The notes under the pieces: model-generated
Database searches by the model: none
Seen by the model: only the letters and a program-made list of their open reading frames with translations
Told to the model about the DNA's origin: nothing
In this document: piece after piece, positions 8,614-16,459 of the stretch
Position numbering within the stretch: position 1 is the stretch's first letter
Layout of the letters: every line of letters starts with the position of its first letter
NCBI GenBank assembly: GCA_002496565.1
Contig: DAKJ01000015.1
Span: 1 to 48,561, forward strand
Reading direction: 5' to 3'
Length of the DNA stretch: 48,561 nucleotides
Source: Methanosarcina sp. UBA289
GTDB taxonomy: Archaea; Halobacteriota; Methanosarcinia; Methanosarcinales; Methanosarcinaceae
Made by a program: the position numbers and the translations under genes

Positions 8614-8964
8614 ATGGTGATGTTTGCGGATCTCGTTGATATTCTTAAGGCATTGGCTGATGAAAACCGACTACGGATATTGAATCTTCTAAAAAACGGT
8701 GAATTGTGCGTCTGTGATATTGAGACTGTTCTGGGCATTAAACAATCTAACACCTCAAGGCATTTGAACAGGCTCAAAATCTCAGGGATTATTACTTCCC
8801 AAAAAATGTCCCAATGGGTTTACTATAGATTAAAGGATGAAACTTTCACAAATTTTCCCTTTCTTTCAGTAATCATTAATGATGAAGTAGAGAAAATTGA
8901 TATTTGTAAAAAAGATCTGGAACTTCTGGAAAAGATTAAAGCAAGTAATAGATGCTGCGATTGA
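8614..8964 (+). CDS. arsR: ArsR-family arsenic-responsive repressor
   Basis: The 116-residue protein has a complete ArsR winged helix: VDILKALADENRLRILNLL, the metal box ELCVCD (residues 30-35, Cys32 and Cys34), then KQSNTSRHLNRLKISGI as the recognition helix. It ends RCCD, with two extra cysteines. The next gene (acr3) begins at the base after its stop, so the two are translationally coupled and co-transcribed. The palindrome directly upstream is its likely operator. Met3 at 8620 is an alternative start. Repressor of arsenite efflux is the most likely role. Confidence 0.9.
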   Translation: MVMFADLVDILKALADENRLRILNLLKNGELCVCDIETVLGIKQSNTSRHLNRLKISGIITSQKMSQWVYYRLKDETFTNFPFLSVIINDEVEKIDICKKDLELLEKIKASNRCCD

Positions 8965-10098
8965 GTGAGAAGTTATCAGCTTATTAAAGACAAAGAGGTG
9001 TCCTATCTGCAAGACTCCGTTGTGTCAAAATTATCGTTCTTGAACCGTTATTTGACCCTATGGATTTTTCTGGCTATGTTCATTGGTGTAGCTCTAGGCT
9101 TCGTTTTCCCCGGATTTGCAGACTTTTTACAGAGTTTATCCATCGGTACGACTTCGATTCCTATAGCCATCGGTTTGATAGTTATGATGTATCCTCCCCT
9201 AGCACGGGTAAAATACGAGGAATTAGGCAAAGTATTCAGGAATCATAAAGTATTAGGCCTGTCCTTATTACAAAATTGGGTCATTGGTCCTATTTTGATG
9301 TTTATACTTGCGATTGTATTTTTAAGAGACTATCCTGAATACATGGTAGGTGTTATTTTAATTGGTCTTGCCAGGTGCATAGCCATGGTGATTGTATGGA
9401 ACAGCCTGGCAGACGGAGATAACGAATATGCTGCTGCCCTGGTTGCTTTCAATTCAATCTTTCAGTTAGTCTTTTACTCCGTTTTTGCTTATTTCTTTAT
9501 AACCATAATACCTGAATGGCTGGGACTTAGTGGTATGGAAATACACGTATCTATGGGAGAAGTTGCCCGAAGTGTTGCGATCTATCTGGGAATTCCTTTC
9601 GCTGCTGGTTTCTTTACTCGATACTTCTTACGCCCTTCAAAAGGAGCTGACTGGTATGATAATAAACTCATTCCCACAATAGGTCCAATTTCACTATATG
9701 CCCTACTATTTACGATTATTGTAATGTTCTCGTTAAAAGGCGAATATATTGTTGCTCTGCCATTAGACGTTGTAAGGATTGCAATTCCTCTCTTAATCTA
9801 TTTCGTAATTATGTTCGGGGTCTCTTTCCTGATCTGCAAACAAATGGGAGTTAATTACGAACAGACAACATCTCTTGCTTTTACTGCGGCCAGTAACAAT
9901 TTTGAACTAGCAATTGCTGTGGCAGTAGCGGTTTTTGGGATCAATTCCGGGCAGGCATTTGCAGCTGTGGTAGGCCCTCTTATTGAAGTGCCTGTAATGA
10001 TCGGACTTGTAAATGTTGCACTTTACTGGGGAAGGAAATACTTTGGTAAAAGTACAATGCAGCTTGGAGACGATAGTAAAAGAGGCCTTAAAACTTAA
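8965..10098 (+). CDS. acr3: Acr3-family arsenite efflux permease
   Basis: The 377-residue, roughly ten-helix membrane protein matches Acr3. Family marks are GLARCIAMVIVWNSLADGD with the conserved Cys138 in the fourth helix, and FTAASNNFELAIAVAVAVFG with the conserved Glu314. Acr3 pumps arsenite out of the cell using the proton gradient. It starts with GTG directly after the arsR stop codon (TGA GTG). It is downstream of, and co-regulated with, the ArsR gene at 8614. The family is certain; selectivity for arsenite over antimonite cannot be judged. Confidence 0.93.
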   Translation: MRSYQLIKDKEVSYLQDSVVSKLSFLNRYLTLWIFLAMFIGVALGFVFPGFADFLQSLSIGTTSIPIAIGLIVMMYPPLARVKYEELGKVFRNHKVLGLSLLQNWVIGPILMFILAIVFLRDYPEYMVGVILIGLARCIAMVIVWNSLADGDNEYAAALVAFNSIFQLVFYSVFAYFFITIIPEWLGLSGMEIHVSMGEVARSVAIYLGIPFAAGFFTRYFLRPSKGADWYDNKLIPTIGPISLYALLFTIIVMFSLKGEYIVALPLDVVRIAIPLLIYFVIMFGVSFLICKQMGVNYEQTTSLAFTAASNNFELAIAVAVAVFGINSGQAFAAVVGPLIEVPVMIGLVNVALYWGRKYFGKSTMQLGDDSKRGLKT

Positions 10099-10126
10099 TT
10101 ACGCAGTCAAACTTACGCAGTCAAAC
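10099..10126. repeat. Tandem 14-bp repeat after acr3
   Basis: TTACGCAGTCAAAC occurs twice in direct tandem (10099-10112 and 10113-10126). Its TTACGCAGT core also appears in the 135-bp repeats near 1025 and 1160 and at 21073, which suggests a scattered element end. Confidence 0.7.
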
Positions 10127-10303
10127 TGCTTTGCATTATATGGAATTATAATTCTGTACTTGAAGCATTCATTATTTTATTTATTTTTTATTTTCCATTA
10201 TTTATTAAAAATTCGATACCCGGTTATCCCAGTGTAATATAAAACTAGCCGAAAGACCAATACATGTTACTCGTAAGTAAACAAAAAAGGAGTAATTTTC
10301 AGC

Positions 10304-12232
10304 ATGCAATATAGTCTTGGAATTGATGCCGGAGGCACATACACCGATGCGGTGCTTATAAGGGATACGGATAGTGCCATTGTTGACTCAAATAAATCGC
10401 TTACTACTTATCCTGACCTCCATCCCGGCATCAAAAACGTAATAGACGGCCTAAACCCTGAATATCTTAAAAATGTAAAACTTGTTTCAGTCTCCACAAC
10501 CCTTTCTACCAACACTATCTTGGAAGGAACTGGATTTCCAGTAGCTTTGGTTCTTATTGGAGCCCATCCTTTTGAAAAACAATTTCCTACAAAATATGTG
10601 CTTCTTGCGTCAGGTGGACATAACCATAATGGAGAGGAAGAAGCTCCTCTTGATCTGAATGCTATTGAGAAGTTTTCCCTGCGCGTAAAGGATAAAGTTT
10701 CAGCTTTTGCCATTTCTTCCTATTTTAGCACGAGGAACCCGGAGCATGAACTTAGAGTAAAAGATCGAATTCTTGAACTTACAGGTCTTCCTGCTGTTTG
10801 TGGGCATGAGCTTTCCCAAGAACTCGGAGCCTATGAAAGAGCAGTCACAGCTTTCCTCAATGCTCAGCTGATCCCGATAACAAGGCAGTTCGTGAAGTCC
10901 ATAATTAAAGATATACAAGAGCGGGGAATTAATGCCAGACTTCTTATGCTCAAATGTGATGGCTCCGTTGTTGGAATCAAAGATGCCCTGAAAAAGCCTA
11001 TTGAAACTATCTTTTCTGGTCCTGCAGCAAGCTTGGTTGGAGCTTCGTATCTCTCTGGACTTGAAACCTGTGCAGTTGTGGATGTAGGAGGCACGAGCAC
11101 AGATATTTCCTCGATCTGCATGGGTGTCCCTGATCTGAGCGAAGAAGGTGCAGTGGTGGGTGGCTGGAAGACCCGGGTAAAGGCTATTCGGATGGAAACA
11201 ACAGCTACAGGCGGGGACAGTCATGTCTGGACTGTTAACAAGGAACTCTTCTTAGGACCTAGGCGAGTTATGCCCTTGGCAGTAGCTGCGGTAAAATATC
11301 CGGATTTCTTGAATAATCTAAAAAGGAAGCCCATATCTGCTAGAGAAGAGCTGGGTGAGAACATTCAACCCACAAAATTTTTTGTAAGATCTGGCTACCC
11401 GACAGGAGAACTGAGCAGGTCTGAAGCTGAAGTGCTAGAGGTTATCGGAAATGAGCCCGTCTCAGTACCTGAAATCAGAGCGCTTATCCGAAAAGACTTC
11501 CATCCTCAGACTTTAGATTCTCTTATTAGGAAACGTCTTGTCCAAGCAATCGGTTTCACTCCTACTGACGCCTTGCATGTGCTAGGAGAATATACTGCAT
11601 GGAATGCCGAAGCTTCGCGAATTGGCGCAGAAAGACTTGCAAGGCTCATGCATATAGCTCCAGTAGAGTTTTGCACCGCTGTAAAAAAGCGAGTTGCGAG
11701 GAATATGGTACTTCATCTGTTATCATATATTTTGGCAGGCGTTCCATATGCATCAATTGCAAAGATCCTGGATGGAGACTATCCTGCAAAATTCCAGTTG
11801 AATATTCCGGTTGTGTTGCTTGGAGGACCTGTCCGGGCATACAGGAAGGAGCTGAATGAATTAATTGATGCAGAAATTCTGGTTCCAGAGCATGCCGAGG
11901 TAGGAAATGCAGTCGGAGCACTTGTAGGAAAAGGTATCAAAAGAGTTGAGATACTGATACGACCAGCAAGTCTCATTTCACCTGATAAGGATTTCCTGGT
12001 CTTTGCACCAGGTAGTCGACTAAGATTAGATGCTTATACAGAGGCTCTAGACGCAGCAGTCAAATTTGGGAAAAAACTTGTTGCGGATTACATGCAAGAC
12101 TGTGGCCTTAGCGGAAACCAGGTTGAAATTTCAGTTGAGAAAAAGACTATATCACCTGATGGCTGGAACCATCCTCCTATGGAAACAAGTCTTTTAGTTA
12201 TGGGAGTAGGAGTGAGGGAAAGATCTACCTGA
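10304..12232 (+). CDS. Hydantoinase/oxoprolinase-family protein (HyuA-like)
   Basis: The 642-residue protein begins with the ASKHA nucleotide-binding motif GIDAGGTYTDAVL. It contains the second motif VDVGGTSTDISSI at about residue 260 and ETTATGGDSH shortly after. This is the layout of the hydantoinase A/oxoprolinase family, whose members hydrolyse cyclic amides with ATP or act on acetone and related substrates. Methanogens carry such single-chain HyuA homologues with no HyuB partner, and none is seen here. AAAGGAG lies some 14 bases before the ATG. The function is not determinable from sequence. It separates the acr3 genes from the arsM remnant without an obvious link to either. Confidence 0.8.
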   Translation: MQYSLGIDAGGTYTDAVLIRDTDSAIVDSNKSLTTYPDLHPGIKNVIDGLNPEYLKNVKLVSVSTTLSTNTILEGTGFPVALVLIGAHPFEKQFPTKYVLLASGGHNHNGEEEAPLDLNAIEKFSLRVKDKVSAFAISSYFSTRNPEHELRVKDRILELTGLPAVCGHELSQELGAYERAVTAFLNAQLIPITRQFVKSIIKDIQERGINARLLMLKCDGSVVGIKDALKKPIETIFSGPAASLVGASYLSGLETCAVVDVGGTSTDISSICMGVPDLSEEGAVVGGWKTRVKAIRMETTATGGDSHVWTVNKELFLGPRRVMPLAVAAVKYPDFLNNLKRKPISAREELGENIQPTKFFVRSGYPTGELSRSEAEVLEVIGNEPVSVPEIRALIRKDFHPQTLDSLIRKRLVQAIGFTPTDALHVLGEYTAWNAEASRIGAERLARLMHIAPVEFCTAVKKRVARNMVLHLLSYILAGVPYASIAKILDGDYPAKFQLNIPVVLLGGPVRAYRKELNELIDAEILVPEHAEVGNAVGALVGKGIKRVEILIRPASLISPDKDFLVFAPGSRLRLDAYTEALDAAVKFGKKLVADYMQDCGLSGNQVEISVEKKTISPDGWNHPPMETSLLVMGVGVRERST

Positions 12233-12376
12233 ACCAGATTCTTACCAAGAGATTGTAAATATGATCAACGGACTTGTATTAATTACTGTTTAAAGATTGA
12301 AAAACGCAATTTATAAGCGGCTTATTAGAAATTGTCTGAGATATCTAAAAACATATTAAGAATTGATGAATAACTA

Positions 12377-12696
12377 ATGAGTGAAAGAGAAGATAATACT
12401 GTGGATGCAAATGAAAAAAAAGCATAATTAAAGAGACACAAGGGAAAATCGCAATAGTAGGTGGGTCCTGTCGTTCGAGTGGATGTTATGGTGATTCAAG
12501 TACGAGAGGTAGAGCTGAAAAATGACAAAAACCTGCTCACAAGTTGCATTGCAGGTGCTTTACTTAAAGAAGAATATCTCAGGATTTTAAGTGAAGCTGG
12601 ATTTTCAGTTGAAATTTTGAATGAAGATCTAGATAAGCAAAAGGCAGTATAGTGGGTTTGCCTGCCGAGAGCTTGAAACTTAAAACCTGGAAGTGA
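12377..12696 (+). pseudogene. Remnant of an arsenite methyltransferase (ArsM-like) gene
   Basis: Three frames together resemble the two ends of ArsM. An ATG at 12377 opens an acidic start (MSERED), then a shifted frame reads IIKETQGKIAIVGGSC, like the GKIAxxGGSCC opening of archaeal ArsM. From 12560 the frame reads GALLKEEYLRILSEAGFSVE, the usual C-terminal part, and after another shift GLPAESLKLKTWK, the usual C-terminus. The S-adenosylmethionine-binding core, about 200 residues, is gone. This looks like a gene with a large internal deletion and frameshifts. It sits within the metalloid island, as expected for arsM. Confidence 0.55.
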
Positions 12697-12736
12697 GAAG
12701 GCTTCTAGGTTTCTCAAATTGGCTCTATATAAAACT

Positions 12737-13060
12737 TCAGACATCATTGAATTCGATACTGATGCTACCTGCTTTTTTTACCAATGATTTTGCAAGGAAC
12801 CCACTCTCCATTCTGCAGAGGTTGAGTACTGCACAAGGCACAAGGCAATTTGAACAGCACTTTGCTTCCTGTGCTCTATCAATAACGTAATTGTTTTTAA
12901 TATCCAGAATTTCCATCATGGGAACTTCCATGTGAGAGAATTTCTTTATCTTTTCACATGGAGTTTCTATGTCAACAATAATTTTATTTCCTTTTTTGCT
13001 TCCATGTATCTTGTGGACAAAACCACAGATAGTGGAATTTACAGTAAATTCAGTCAACAT
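12737..13060 (-). CDS. Conserved cysteine-rich protein, last gene of the ArsP operon
   Basis: The product (107 residues from this start) contains the cluster AKCCSNCLVPCAVLNLC, with five cysteines in 17 residues, and an upstream ETPCEKI. I chose the ATG at 13060 (MLTEFTV) because GAGGGTT precedes it closely; the frame is open nine codons further. Methanogen genomes carry similar small cysteine proteins next to DGC-domain genes, which I believe form a DUF (possibly DUF6951), but I cannot confirm the number. It lies 44 bases after the DGC gene on the same strand. Metal or Fe-S binding is likely; the reaction is unknown. Confidence 0.65.
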   Translation of the reverse strand: MLTEFTVNSTICGFVHKIHGSKKGNKIIVDIETPCEKIKKFSHMEVPMMEILDIKNNYVIDRAQEAKCCSNCLVPCAVLNLCRMESGFLAKSLVKKAGSISIEFNDV

Positions 13061-13104
13061 GTAACCCTCTATTTTTTGGTTATGCACGTTTTTCGAATCC
13101 GCTA

Positions 13105-13488
13105 TTACTCGGACTGTAAGATCTTTAAGGTGTTTTCAAGAGCTTTGGAGAATTCATCCTTTTTGAGTTCTTTCTCTTTGGTTTTTTTAATCCCAAATTC
13201 GGATATAACAATCTGACGATCTACTTTGAAGCCTGCCAGTTCAAGGATTTTGCTTGCACAGTTTACAGAACAACCATCAATTGCAATTATCCGGTCACAA
13301 GCTTCGGCAGATTTCATAAGCCCTGGAGCTCTTGCACCAATTCCTGCAGTACACATAAGGTTTCCAATGTTCCGTTTTTCTAATTCAATTGCAATTTTAT
13401 TTGAGAGCTGCCCCACATTTGAAGCTCCTACACATGGGAAAATTGCCACATTTGGAGAACCGCATGTACATTTTACCTCTTCTGCCAT
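13105..13488 (-). CDS. DGC-domain (putative zinc-binding) protein
   Basis: The 127-residue protein contains the family-naming motif IAIDGCSVNCASKILELAG (Asp71-Gly72-Cys73, Cys77). Further cysteines lie at 7, 9, 19, 46 and 64, including FPCVGASNVGQLSNK and MCTAGIGARAPG. DGC proteins are believed to bind metal through these residues. The gene sits between the thioredoxin-like gene (66 bases upstream) and the cysteine-rich gene, on the same strand, so it is likely part of one ArsP-thioredoxin-DGC operon. That context suggests metal or thiol handling for the permease substrate. A second DGC gene is at 5964. Confidence 0.85.
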   Translation of the reverse strand: MAEEVKCTCGSPNVAIFPCVGASNVGQLSNKIAIELEKRNIGNLMCTAGIGARAPGLMKSAEACDRIIAIDGCSVNCASKILELAGFKVDRQIVISEFGIKKTKEKELKKDEFSKALENTLKILQSE

Positions 13489-13554
13489 ATTTATTCTCCG
13501 TTCTGATTCTTGTTAGAATTTATATTTTCTGATATAGACTAGGCCTCTCCTTTA

Positions 13555-13785
13555 TTAAGAAATCCACTTTTTAATATCTTTTTCATCCGGAACTTTGCCC
13601 ACAAGTTTGACTTCCCCATCAACGACGACTCCAGGGGTGATCATAACGCCGTAATTCAGGATTTTTTCAATATCTTCAATCTTAACAACTTCGGCTTCAA
13701 CACCTTCATTCTTCAATACTTTTTCAATAACTTCTTTTGTTTTCTTGCACTTTGAACAGCCAGTTCCAAGAATTTCAATCTTCAT
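13555..13785 (-). CDS. Small redox-active thioredoxin-like protein
   Basis: This 76-residue protein belongs to the family of small archaeal thioredoxin-like proteins (redox-active disulfide protein 2, MTH895-like). The active site is GTGCSKCKK (Cys10-x2-Cys13) near the N-terminus, followed by the beta-alpha segments and the cis-proline loop ITPGVVVDGEVKLVGKVP. It is cytoplasmic. It follows the ArsP permease by 76 bases on the same strand. Bacterial and archaeal ArsP-type permeases are often paired with this thioredoxin, so it probably supplies or relays thiol electrons in the same pathway. Confidence 0.88.
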   Translation of the reverse strand: MKIEILGTGCSKCKKTKEVIEKVLKNEGVEAEVVKIEDIEKILNYGVMITPGVVVDGEVKLVGKVPDEKDIKKWIS

Positions 13786-13861
13786 GTTTTTAACCTCATA
13801 CTTGTTTCTTTTGTTTTTGCCTCTAACACTTTTTTCTTTATTTTGATACTTGACTATAATC

Positions 13862-14833
13862 TCACAGAATAATGTTAAATAGATATCCCGTAAAAATTAT
13901 CGATAAACTAACAACTAAAACAAAGGCTCCAATTAACTCGTTTTTAAGAACCTTTTTGAGGATAATCATTTCAGGAAGTGAAAGCGCAGTAACTGCCATT
14001 AGGAAGGCTAGGGCAGTGCCTACTGGAAGTCCTTTTCCAATAAGGCTTTCCACAATCGGAATCATACCCATAACGTTTGAGTACAGGGGCACCCCTATAA
14101 TAACTGCAATTGGAACAGCAAGTAAATTGTCCTTCCCTGCATATGTTGCTAGGATGCCTTCGGGGGCGTATCCGTGAAAGATTCCTCCCAAAGTAACTCC
14201 AATAATCACATAGAGCCATACTTTTTCCACGATGTCTTTAACATTGTCAAAAGCAATAGCGGTCCGTTCTTTTATACTTAGGGCCTCTGGCTTTTTGTTC
14301 TGATCCCCCACTTTGATCTTGTAAACAAAATCAGCTACGTATTTTTCCATTTTCATGAGGCCTATTATATACCCACCAAAAACTCCGAGCAAAACACCTG
14401 ATACAGCATAGATCAAGGTTGCTTTAAGACCAAGGGTAGCCCATAGTGCAGCGACTGCCGCTTCATTTACTAAAGGGGAAGTAATAAGGAAGGAAAAAGT
14501 TACTCCAAGAGGGATTCCAGCTTCTACAAAACCAATAAAAAGGGGCACTGAGGAACAGGAACAAAAAGGTGTGACAGCTCCCAATAGGGAAGCTAACAGA
14601 TGATATTGCAGCCCTGTTTTGCCTCCAAGTACCCTTCGGGTTTTTTCTGGAGTCACAAAGGTTCTGATGTAGGAGATAGCAAAGATCATCACAACTAGTA
14701 GAATTAAGATTTTCAACACGTCATAAATGATAAAGTTAACACTGGCTGCAAGGTGTGTGTCAGGTGCAATCCCTAAAACCTCATATACCAGTTTGTCGGC
14801 AATCCATTGAAGAGGATAGAATACATCAACCAT
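13862..14833 (-). CDS. ArsP-type permease (SO0444/YraQ family)
   Basis: The 323-residue membrane protein has eight or more hydrophobic helices and the family signature TPFCSCSSVPLFIGFVEAG (Cys91, Cys93) with the later repeat IIGVPLYSNVMGMIP. Members of this permease family (PF03773) include the methylarsenite exporter ArsP; others are linked to copper or organic thiols. It is the first gene of an operon with the thioredoxin-like, DGC and cysteine-rich genes. A perfect ArsR-type palindrome at 14886-14905 lies over its expected transcription start. The family is firm; the substrate is not. Confidence 0.85.
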   Translation of the reverse strand: MVDVFYPLQWIADKLVYEVLGIAPDTHLAASVNFIIYDVLKILILLVVMIFAISYIRTFVTPEKTRRVLGGKTGLQYHLLASLLGAVTPFCSCSSVPLFIGFVEAGIPLGVTFSFLITSPLVNEAAVAALWATLGLKATLIYAVSGVLLGVFGGYIIGLMKMEKYVADFVYKIKVGDQNKKPEALSIKERTAIAFDNVKDIVEKVWLYVIIGVTLGGIFHGYAPEGILATYAGKDNLLAVPIAVIIGVPLYSNVMGMIPIVESLIGKGLPVGTALAFLMAVTALSLPEMIILKKVLKNELIGAFVLVVSLSIIFTGYLFNIIL

Positions 14834-14885
14834 TTTAAGATCCTCCTTTGTTAGTTATTATTTCTTCACTAATTCAATTCCAAAT

Positions 14886-14905
14886 ATATCAATATGCATT
14901 GATAT
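14886..14905 (-). promoter_or_regulatory. Palindromic operator of the ArsP operon
   Basis: ATATCAAT (14886-14893), spacer ATGC, ATTGATAT (14898-14905): a perfect 8-bp inverted repeat. On the minus strand a TATA box (TTTATATA, about 14913-14923) precedes it, placing the start of transcription within the palindrome. It shares the layout ATATCRAT-N4-ATYGATAT with 15837 and 15641. Confidence 0.7.
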
Positions 14906-15342
14906 TAACATACTATATAAATAGTTCCATAATGCATGAATATTATTTATTACAACGGGAGCGCAGAGGGTTTACTTCATCCCCGAACTAAACAGCCTGT
15001 TTAGGGTGGAGTGGCCTCCTGCAATTTGATTTTAATAAAATAGTTTGAGCGTTTCTTTAATATAAATAGCAAACTCACCGGATTTAGAAAAAATGATAGA
15101 ATAAAGAAGAAAACCACTAAAAATTTAAAGTATATATTCTTTATTAATGGAAAAAAGAACTTTCTTTTTCAAGCAAAAACCTGTGAGCTGAAGAATTAGT
15201 ATTTCATGGATGTTGAAGAAAGGGAAAAGTAAGGAATAATCCACTTCAAATGAATAATGCAGTTGCTACAAGGATTCATGAAAATATTTATTAAATTTTA
15301 AATAATGCAATTCTTGAATTTTACCCGTAATAATACAAAACT
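14906..15342. other. Non-coding stretch with a hairpin
   Basis: No gene is visible. A hairpin CTAAACA-GCC-TGTTTAG lies at 14988-15004, preceded by CCCCGAA and followed by GGTGGAGTGG, inside a GC-rich island (about 14955-15030) unlike its AT-rich surroundings. It resembles the subterminal hairpin of an IS200/IS605-type element end, but no transposase is next to it. Confidence 0.4.
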
Positions 15343-15654
15343 TTATTCTTCAAGGACTTCTAAAATTTTCCTTATTTTTTCATTCTGTATAGAATAAAGC
15401 CTCATTTTCCCATTTCTTCTTACCTTTATTATTCCCCAATCCAGCAATTTTGCAAGATGCATTGAGGTATTAGACTGTGTCCTATCGATGATTTCTGGGA
15501 TTTCACAGGCGCATAGCTCTCCTCTGTAGCCATATTGATTTTCTTCGGGATTATTCTCAGATTCAATTAAAGCCTTAATAATTCTATACCTCGTATCTTC
15601 GCTTAGGGCTTTGAAAAGCTGTATATTTTCTTCATTAATCATATCAATAATCAT
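15343..15654 (-). CDS. ArsR-family metalloregulator
   Basis: The 103-residue protein has an ArsR winged helix with the metal box GELCACEIPEI (Cys48, Cys50) and recognition helix RTQSNTSMHLAKLLDWGI. An insertion before the box (ENNPEENQYGYR) is unusual. The first ATG (15654) lies inside the operator-like repeat at 15641-15661; Met5 at 15642 is the more likely start because a TATA element near 15675 puts the transcription start about there. It is alone on its strand, divergent from the cysteine-protein operon at 15897, and probably regulates itself, the ArsP operon, or both. Confidence 0.85.
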   Translation of the reverse strand: MIIDMINEENIQLFKALSEDTRYRIIKALIESENNPEENQYGYRGELCACEIPEIIDRTQSNTSMHLAKLLDWGIIKVRRNGKMRLYSIQNEKIRKILEVLEE

Positions 15655-15661
15655 TGAATAT
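15641..15661 (-). promoter_or_regulatory. Operator-like palindrome at the start of an arsR gene
   Basis: ATATCAAT (15641-15648), spacer AATC, ATTGAATAT (15653-15661). It is the same motif as at 14886 with one inserted base in the right arm. A minus-strand TATA element (around 15675) would set transcription to start within it. Confidence 0.6.
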
Positions 15662-15816
15662 GTGTAACTATATATATTTTTCTAAACCCAAAAGGACTTG
15701 GTGCATACAGAATAAAGCATGAAATTATTCTAACTTAAACATGTTCTTAGTTTTTAAGAAGAAATTAATTTTTTACAATAAATTCTACTGTTTGATTGAT
15801 TCTTAAAATTCGTAAT

Positions 15817-15858
15817 CTTTATATCTAACATCAAGATATATCGATATATATCGATATA
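15817..15858 (+). promoter_or_regulatory. TATA box and 22-bp perfect palindrome before the cysteine-protein operon
   Basis: CTTTATATCT (15817-15826) is a good archaeal TATA box. The palindrome at 15837-15858 (half-site TATATCGATAT followed by its exact complement) covers the expected start of transcription at about 15847. Its core reads ATATCGAT-ATAT-ATCGATAT, the same 8+4+8 layout as the sites at 14886 and 15641 with C:G replacing C:A. Confidence 0.7.
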
Positions 15859-15896
15859 ATCATATCATGGTTTATTGATAATGGAGTTATATTTAA

Positions 15897-16202
15897 ATGA
15901 GCAAGATTGGTAAGAGTTTGCTTGGAAAACTCATCGGAAATGATAAAAGTTGTTGCTGTTGTGGCCCTTCTATCGTTAGTGTCAGAAAGATAAAAGTTGC
16001 AGACAAAGATATGAATATTGCCGGATTAGATGAAGAATTTAAAAAATGTATTGATGCTGGAAAAACACCAGAGAATTTAGATGCTGAGGAGCTTATTCAA
16101 AATCTATTAAAAATTAATGTAATTCCTGAAAAAGAACTGGAAAATTTTAAAGCTGCAGTCCAGAAAGAATACGCAATATACTGGCAGAGCAATAAACTTT
16201 GA
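15897..16202 (+). CDS. Small protein with N-terminal CCCC cluster
   Basis: The 101-residue protein has a basic N-terminus, then KSCCCCGPSIVS (four adjacent cysteines, residues 19-22), then an alpha-helical domain (GLDEEFKKCIDAGKTPENLD to the end) that ends KEYAIYWQ. I have seen similar helical domains near metalloid and thiol gene clusters in other prokaryotes but cannot name a reaction. It is the first gene after the palindromic operator and overlaps the following open frame by four bases. The cysteine cluster suggests soft-metal or metalloid binding. Confidence 0.65.
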   Translation: MSKIGKSLLGKLIGNDKSCCCCGPSIVSVRKIKVADKDMNIAGLDEEFKKCIDAGKTPENLDAEELIQNLLKINVIPEKELENFKAAVQKEYAIYWQSNKL

Positions 16203-16270
16203 TCATATTGACGGTTGTGAATTTAATTTGTGCCCATATTTTTGAACATGAATTTGTTGAGGTTTCGCAA

Positions 16271-16432
16271 ATGAATTTTAAGTGTACAATATGTGGGAAA
16301 GAAGATTATTCTTTATTAAGGGCTAACCACAAAGACTTAGGAATCATAAAGCTCTGTGTAGATTGCTGGTCTAAGGAACAGAACAAAAACAAGTTGCTTT
16401 CCTTGGAAGGTGGAAGCAATTGTTGCAGGTGA
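16271..16432 (+). CDS. Small zinc-ribbon protein with NCC tail
   Basis: I start this at the ATG at 16271 because GAGGTTT lies about ten bases upstream; the frame is open further left from 16199 without a better start. The 53-residue product has two CxxC pairs (FKCTICGKE and LCVDCWSKE), a small zinc-ribbon, and ends SNCCR. It sits between the CCCC protein and an arsR-type gene on the same strand, so it belongs to their operon. No enzymatic role is visible. Confidence 0.6.
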   Translation: MNFKCTICGKEDYSLLRANHKDLGIIKLCVDCWSKEQNKNKLLSLEGGSNCCR

Positions 16433-16459
16433 TACAACGATTAAAGAAGGAAGACGACT

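Noticed and set aside
12932..13216. Plus-strand frame across the DGC/cysteine-protein genes
   Set aside because: Antisense to two better-supported genes of the ArsP operon.
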